NCBI GenBank assembly: GCA_947359465.1
Contig: OX375874.1
Span: 93,590,172-93,654,171 of the forward strand
From: Metellina segmentata
Lineage: Eukaryota; Arthropoda; Arachnida; Araneae; Tetragnathidae
Reading direction: 5' to 3'
DNA: 64,000 nucleotides
In this document: piece after piece, positions 52,501-61,500 of the stretch
Numbering within the stretch: the first letter of the stretch is position 1
Layout of the letters: each line of letters opens with the position of its first letter
Translations under genes and position numbers: made by a program
Notes under the pieces: generated by a model
Database searches by the model: none
Seen by the model: only the letters and a program-made list of their open reading frames with translations
What the model was told of the DNA's origin: nothing

Positions 52501-55500
52501 ATGCTCCTACATGATAAAATTAGGGATTACCTTAAAATGTAGTTTATTGACCTTTTGGCGACATTTAGTGGCAATTGGAACTCTCCAATCAACTATCAAA
52601 TACCAATTCGGAATTTATTCTTCGGAACTTTTATTGTAGATGGCTAAAAAATTCATATTCGAAACGTAGTCCAAATTACGTCACTTTCAGAATGCTTACA
52701 GAAAACACGAATCGCAGCAGAAACACTACTACCACCTATATTTAGCTTGACAGAAAAACATCCCATAGTAAATTTTTCAGATTCTCACCATATACACTTC
52801 GTGTATATAAATAATTAAAAACTTCAAAAACAATTAAAAGCTTCTTAAAACACAGAAGTAAATGTTATTTAAAACTGACAGTTTCAGAAGTGTTATATGC
52901 TTATCAGTGTTTGGAACAAATTAAACACGAATTTTAAAAAAACTCAATCGACGCTACGTGCAACGAATTAGCACAAGTAAAGCTATTTTGTATAAGTTAA
53001 AAATTTGTCAAACCAGTCATTTTAACTAAGATCTTAAAGCCACCAATTTAACAACCATTTCGATGAAGATTTTAAACTTTGTTGCACTTAATGGAACTTT
53101 TGAATTACACTGTAGAAAAATAAGAAAAACATTTATTCTGTATTTAGGAAGTTTACTTTTGACAAATATTTCAAAAGTTTCAAAGATGCTTAGTTAAAGA
53201 AATTGGCTTAAAATGTTTTCTAAATTCTATCTGTTGCATTTTAACCAATTCGAAAACAACCTTAAATCTTCTTTCCTGTGTGCACATGTTCCTCGGTACA
53301 CGATTTAAAATTTATTACCTGTTCCAAAATTTCAAATAGTTTTTAATTACTCTATTCAAAAAGACGAATAATATTACCATCTTAAATAATTACACAGAGA
53401 TTAAAACACAAAATCTTAGCGTAGCTTTCAACTCTTCGAAAACTTAAACATAATAAAATGTTGCAATTGCATTCACCCATTAGATTCAATGAAGTTTTCA
53501 GAAAATAAATAAGACTAATGGTAAGGTGTTTAATGACTTCTTGCTGTAATGAAGTTTCCAGAACCCTCTCATTTGCTCACTTTAATCTTTAATTTCAAAG
53601 TTTGTTGACTTTTCCTTTCATTAGTGGAGTGTTTACATGAGTCACAAAGTTTCGGGAAAGACAATTTTGTTCCTCAAATATTTGTGATAAACGCTCTACG
53701 TGTAGTTAAATGGCGCAGCCATAGAACGTTTGCTTAAGAACGTGATACCCTTATATTTCGCTAGAATTTTAAGGAGTTTCTCTTAAGATTTTAAAATATT
53801 TGAATTTGGCTGTTATTAAACATTAATGAGTAGATCTTTAACAGCATTTTAATAACACGTTTATCTTGCTTGCTAATATAAAATTTATTTAATGTAGCGA
53901 GATGTTCTGATGGGATATAACAGTTGTTATATATTCCTCTTGATCTAACCGCCTGATAGAGACCACGTCTTTCGTCTTCAAAAAAACTGTCCGCTAATCA
54001 AAGATTTTAGAATAAAACAAAACAACTCATTCCAATATAAAAGGGAAAATATAGTTACTAAAAGCGTATACTCCCCAGTACTTAGGACAAACTGGAAAGT
54101 ATTTTTGATAATTTAATTTCATGTTCCAATCTAGATAAGGCCGTTTGAGTTTTTCTAACTCTTTTAAATGGTAGTTTTATCACGCCTAACTCTTCCAAAT
54201 GATGACCGTTGAGTCTAGATAAGTTCGCTCTTTTCTCTTTGTAAAACAAGAATAGATTCAGAATTTTTCCCAGTTACCAATCATGGTTGGGATAAATTCG
54301 TCACTTTTCAGTCCCTGACATTTTTGTTTTGGAGAATTCATGGCGAAGTAAGATAATCAGGTAACTATAAAGCATCTCTTGAACTCTCATTGTCCAGTCC
54401 TGACAGCAATGACATTTTCTTTGATGTCAATGTGAGAAGGTATTCACTAAAAATGGATTAAAATTTCAAAAGGCATATTTTTCCATTTTTCTGTAATTTT
54501 AACGCTTGTTTTATCTTTAATGGCCCAGCATTTTCGTGAGAGCTGTATTGAGCTACGACTATAATTATAAGACGAAAACAAATAATCAAAGCATATATAT
54601 ACTTATTTCAATAATTTGATACCCACGTTTGAGGCATTTCGCCAACATGCAGGTTACAATTTTGTATATACAATTTTGCAGGTACACAATGTGAATTTAA
54701 GTAGCATACTGGTGCGATGGGTAAAGGTAATGGTAATTTTCAATTAATGTCGTACTAAAGCAACACAGCGGGCTATTTACGACGGTCCGGGATCAATCTT
54801 CCAAGGGAAAGATTTGAGGACAACACCCCGTAATTTTGAACCACGGTCAGATGACGAGGCAACACCTGTGCTGGCATCCCACTCTCCAAACTACCACGTC
54901 AACCCAACGTGAGGACTTTCAACTAAGAGAAATTTAAGGTGCACTAGTCGCCACTACACCATACGCTTACAAACATCCATGCACTGACCCGGATTCGAAC
55001 CAGGAACCTTCCGATCTGGAGCACTGGTGCTATGGGACTACTTTCTTGTGGTATTTTCCACTTGCAGTGATTTATTGAAAAATATAGATATCTTTATTAT
55101 GTATGTCTTCTGTAACGTCGAGAAATCGAACGCTTTTGAGTAAAATCATCAAGCCTTGTTCTAAATGATAGACATTTTAGTGACGAATACCTCACAGATG
55201 CGGCAAAAAGACGAGAAACTGCGTCTTCCTTTATGAAGCATATTAATATAAAGGCTACTTTGATCCGCCATATCATTTGTTACAACCTCCTGAGAATTGT
55301 GTGTGTGTGGGGGGGGGTTCGTTATCGTAACCATTACTGGAATTGGTTTCTAGGGTTATGGTAAGTTGCCATTTGCAAGGTTATAAATATCGTTGCTGCG
55401 TGGCACAGAATTGGAATTCTCAAAGGACGTTGCTTCTTGCTGATGAGACATTTTTTTTATCTGCCAAATAGACATTCACTAACTTCTCTTTTACTTTAGA

Positions 55501-58500
55501 AGGGAGTAATAACGATATTATAATTGAATAGGTAAATTATATTTTCCTCTTAGTACAGCTCCTAGTTCCACATTATAAATTCAGTTTTGTCTCACCCTTA
55601 ATATGATTTATTTGATATGTAGTTCTTAAAATTTAAACTTTCTTGTAATAATTATCTGTATATATTTCGCTCAAATACACGGCACAGAAATCGACATTCT
55701 TTACGTAACAAGTAGTTCAATATACGCACATTGATCGTTTCAAAAGAAATCATTTGGTCATTTTTGGTGGTAGATTTGATTTGGAAATAGAGTTTGGGGT
55801 AGCCCTGATAGTTATTCAAAAAGTACTGCTTTGCTTACAAAGGTATGGCTGGTACATAAAAGATCAAAGGGACTTTTATTTTGATCTATTTAACATTTGT
55901 ACTTTTTACAGCCGATCACCTAATACTTTTGTGTGTTTGGTCCCATAGTTTGTGCGTTACATTTTAAATACTTTTAGCAAAACATTTTAGAGTTATACCT
56001 TTACTTTGATACGATGTTAAACTAGAAAGATAGAGCTTTTACACAGCAATTATAAGAAATATGAGGTGGACAAATACTTTTGTGACGCACTGTACGTACT
56101 ATTTAGGTAGGAAAATGAAATTTGTGTCAAGGGGTTGCAAATTCTAGGCATTTTACACTAAGCTATTACCTTCTGGATTTCTTATAAATCTGAATTTTTC
56201 ATTTAAAGTGTGCATTTTAATGGTACAATTGGGTCACATAATAAACGTTACTTCATAGGCGGTCGAGGTCATAAAGAATACACCGAGGGGAGTCAGCAGG
56301 TTTAATACGAAAGAAAAGTTAGCGTAAGCAGTCGTGACCAATCCAAGGTAGGAGGACCATAGGAGTCTGGGATAGTGTCTAGGTTATTTAAACGAAACTT
56401 ATGTAAATCAAGTAAGCTTCTCCAATGCGAAAACTGCAACTCCCGCGTTCTACCAATGGAAAATTGCTGTCATTTCAACGACAAATTTGCAATATTAAAA
56501 TTTTCGATATACATGATTGCAAAATACATATTTAGGGTCTGATGCAAAATGCGGGGATTGTAACAATACTTTGACATATTTCCACATACTTTTTTTCAAT
56601 CACCCTATTCCAGCTTTTCGTTCTACTTTCATTTTATCTCAATATAACTTGATTTGGGATATTTAATCATAAGCAATGGAATAGAATTTTTATCGCCAGA
56701 CAGTTATTGATTTGTCTGCAATAAAACTGTCATCCCAGACAAATCTGAAATATATTGCTTTTGAAAATACTTTAGTCGCTTTTATCTTTCTTTGCGTCTA
56801 CTATGCATTTTTATGCTGTCTTGTTTTTTTATATATATCTCTAACCATTGTAACTCTTGGTAAATATTGGCTTTTTCAATACTTGAGTTGCTAATCCATC
56901 TTCTAGAAATTAATATCTCAACAAATATTGATATTTCGGAGTGGGAATTAAAATATAACTTCACTCATCACTTATCTATAGCATGTGCATATTGTAAGCT
57001 CCTGCCTTTGACGTATCTCTTCGGTTAAGGTAGAACCCGAATTTCTTTACCCGGAAAATGTCTTAAAAATAGGTGTTGAACAATCTTTATGTGAAATTTA
57101 ATTTAATTATTTTTAATTATCCTTGCAAATTAAAAGTTCATTTAATTTCTTCCGTCACCAACAGGTCCGTTCTTGCAATTAATATCACTAACAATTACAA
57201 TTGTACAGCATCGCCAAATAGGGTAATAATTGGAGGCAAATAAAACACCTGTCGCTTCATATGTTTCTACTCAACTTGTTTATTTTTCAGATCATTACCA
57301 GATTTATCGGTATAAATGTAATATCTAGCATCTATGAAAAAGGAAAAAGGAGTCCGGGTCCAATTTTAAAGATTAGGAGCCTAGGAGTTTGGGTACCTAG
57401 GACAAGGTGAATCTGTTTTTTGACAGATGAAAATCGATTTAATGAAAGACGTCAAAAGAGTTTATACTTTTGGGTAATAAGAAAACTAGCTACCAATAAA
57501 AACATTAACAATACAGTAAAATGTAAGTACATCCTGGGCAGAAACTCGTTAACTGACAAAAAAGTGTTTTTACTGTACAGTTGTTTAAAGACTTTATTGT
57601 TTGATTAGTATAGTTCTTACGTCAAACAATAAATGCTATAACCATTTCAATAGTACCATAAACCAGCTAAACAGATTACAAATATTATTGAGCTTATTAT
57701 TTAGATTATGTAAGAATTTTACTGCTATGAATTCAATATAAAAAATGTCTGTTTAAAGGCAGATTTGGGTACTTAAACTACCATCAACTTTGAATCTGCA
57801 TCCTCTTCGGGTATTTATTATTGTATTAAACGTCTATTTTGACTATTTGTCGAGTTCAGTGTTCTTTCAAGAGTCACATATTGTATCACTTATTTCTTCC
57901 GATCGGTGGAATACATCTTTCATTTCTTCCATCAGGTTACTGGACTCTGTTCGTGCCAACAGATGCGTCTTTCCTTTACCTCCCGGGCGGCACCCTGGAA
58001 AACCTGAAGAGGAATCCTCAGCAGCTGAGAGACTTCATTCTCTACCATTTCGTCACCGGGGATTTCCCCTCCTCTCAAATACTCAATGAAATGATGGTCG
58101 ATTCCGTTCAGGGAGCTCAACTCAGGTTCAACATTTATGGACAGGTATGTGTGAACTTTACAACCACTATAAATAATTAACTATAATATTATAATACAGT
58201 GGTACATAGAAAAGAACCTTGAGGTACTTTTTGGTAGATAAAGTAGCACTGTTTTTCACAAGTCTTGCTAAATTGTTAAATAACCGACGTGATTAATACG
58301 CGAACTTAAAAAAACGCAAGACTGATGGAGCTTCTTACTAATACCAGATGGTGCTCGAAACAATCTAAACAATGTTGTATCTTCTGTGTTGAAAAATTCA
58401 TTTGAAAATGTGATGGCCAATCACTTTTATGATTCATGAAATGCCTGTGGGCATGAGATAACAGATATTGCTTCTATTTCTAGCACGGTTTCTCTCTTCG

Positions 58501-61500
58501 TTGCATTATTTATACACGGTGCATCACATATGGCTGGTTATCAATCAACTCTATGTTTTGGACTGCTACTTTGGAGTAGTCACCTTTACTTTTTTGACCG
58601 CTTCGTCCGCTCCAACAGCAACAGAAAAAAAAAGAAGGATTTGAAAACGTCATCTATTATTTAGTGAACTTTTAACATGCTACACCTATTATTTAGTGAG
58701 CATGCTACACCAACCTTTTGTGAAATATTCCGATTCAGGGTGAGGTTAACATGAGCTACGCCATATTGGTTTCAGTCAAGCTGAATTTCATTCCACGCCT
58801 TCTTTAGATATCTAACAAATGTAAAGGGAAATAAATCCTTCATTGAGGGGCAAATACCATCTCCCAATTCTGTTAGGATATAATTCCACCTTTTTCTGTA
58901 ACATAGAACAAAGACGCAGAACGGAATGGGGAAGTGGCCCATCGCGGTATACTGTCGAAAGTAAACGGTGTGAAACAGGGAGTAATAAGCGTCATATGTG
59001 CTCTTTTAAGAAACCAACCCTCGTTTCCGCCTACATGCAACTCTTAATGTTCTCAGTCTTAAACAAAAAAGGTAGGTTACTTCATTACTCTCCATCATCA
59101 TGGAACTTGTAAGCCCATTTCACACGCACAAACCAAAATTTTATTTATTTTTAATTTTCATAGCCATTTTGCCTTCAACGGGAGATTATGAGTCCTATGG
59201 GAGATTATGATCAAGATGGGAGGTTATGGGTGCCGATTGTTCTCGAAATAAGAACAAAATTCATCCCCATAAAACTACACCACAGTATCATGATGATGTC
59301 AAGCCCCTCTCAGAGAAAAATTATGGGTGCGTGCCTGGAAATAATCTAAAGTTTTTGCATTCTATATTTTAACTGTCGAATGCTGTCACTTAACGCGTCA
59401 ATGTGTATATGCGTATTCAACCATCTGTATAATAAGAAATATGTAATTCATAGTTTGCTCTTGCTGTAAAAGAGTTGTACGATGAGTTTTTTTTTTACTG
59501 TATTCTGGAGTTGGTTGCAATTTCTTAGGTACTTTTGATGCATTAGCTAGATTGTCTCAATCGGAGAAGCATGTGAAACTCTAAACGGGAAGATTTTGGA
59601 GTGATCCATGAAACAGAGCCCAGTGAGTGTGCGTAGTATATTACTGTGAAATCGAACTCTGAGAAAGCTTTCGTTTGCATTTCCTTTTTCAAATTCCGAT
59701 CGGGATTTGATTGTCATTTGCTATTTGAGCGAAGTCTTCGACATTCGGAGGAGAGTGGTTTTTTCAGCCATTGGGTGACTTCTCTATTAGTTTTTTAAAT
59801 TTTGATATGCTTTTTCTGTCAAGTTAAATACAGATGGTGGTAGTGTTTCTGAGGCGGATGTTTCATGTATGTATTCCAAACGGGTACGTCACTTCGCTAG
59901 TTGTTTTTTTTCAGTATTTAATCAATAAAAATTAAAAAATAAATAACATTTGAATTGTTGTATGACAGTTGAATTTTCAGAGCTTTAAAATTAATTACGC
60001 ACCAAAAGTCGGCAAAATAGCCTATGCATTTTTAGGTAACACGGATATGTTCAATGTGAGAGCATTTATGTGGTATTTATGACCGTTTTACCTCTTAGAG
60101 TAAAACAGTCAAAAGTTTAAATTTAAACTATTGTAAAAGCATGTTTTTGTAAATTTTTTATAATTCGAAGACCAAATTCTTAGCTTGATAAAAGTAGCAT
60201 TAATTATCTTTTTTATTCAACGTTAAATTTTGCCCCTAATTCATCATTAATTTTTCTGTAAGGTAGATAAACGAAAACGACCGATGAAAAAAAAAATCAC
60301 TTTAAACTCTTCCACTAATGCAAAAAGTTATAATAAAGTTATGGCATACACTACATTGTAAGTAAAACCAATAAAAGGGAATTATTTATCTGCTAAGTGT
60401 TTAATATAACGATAATATAAGCGAAATGTGCTGCAGTAGGAAAAGGGAAGTAGAATACAATGTACATTACTGTTATTCAACAATTGAAGCAGTTTTATCA
60501 TGTTAAAAGAATGGCTATGGGCGTATTGTCTCGGAATAAGATAATTTTAAGAGCAATTCCCGAGGTTAATTATCATTCGCCAAGAATCTATGAGCTATTA
60601 TGTTCTAAATGTTTTATGTGTGATTGTTTCGAGAGTTGTGAAATAGGAACAAATCAATATAATTAACTTTGGAATCATTTTGTTCCGTAAAGAAAAGTAA
60701 TAATACTGACATCAATCAGTTTTACCCCCCATCTGATTTGAGTCATTAAATATTTTAAGATACGACTCTTGAATTTAAGCGTATATGTGAGTTGTTTATA
60801 TTCCATAAGTTTTAATAACATTCAACAAACTTTAAATAACATTCAACAATCTTTAAATAACTTACACATGTGTAACCATAGACAACTTTAATCTCATAGA
60901 CGTTTCGATAATGTATGGATATGTGTTCACAGCAAAATAAGTTCAGTCAAAACTTTGTTTCCAGATATTGAATAAATAGTTAAACAGAAAAAATATTATT
61001 CTGACCTTTCGTTGGGCTTCGTTAAACATGCGATGTCTGGATGAAGTTGAATAAAAACACTTTTGACCCTAAGGAGTCTTTTGTTGGTTTCCGCCCATAA
61101 AATCCGTTTTTACAATATTCAAGAAAGTAAGTGGTCGATCTTAGGATTAAAAGATAATAAAATTACCCGTCTAAACTCTAATACCTACTTACCATATTAT
61201 TTCCAAATGAAAAATAATCTATTTGTGCTCATCCTTTTATTTTTTTGCAATGTAACCAAATGATATGAGCAAAGGGTTATCTTTCAACATTTCCTTCTGC
61301 AAAGAACTTAATTGTCAAATTAAAGAAATTCCAGGGTTTAGGCTAAGATCCTCCTAAAACCCCAAATCAAAGCATCTTTTTTGCGTTGATTTACGTTGTT
61401 GAACAATGATGATAAGGAATTTCTTTTTCTGTTGATCCTAACCATTATGTAATTATTGAACTTCTTAAATCATGCTTTGTTTGCCTAAATCCCAACGTTC

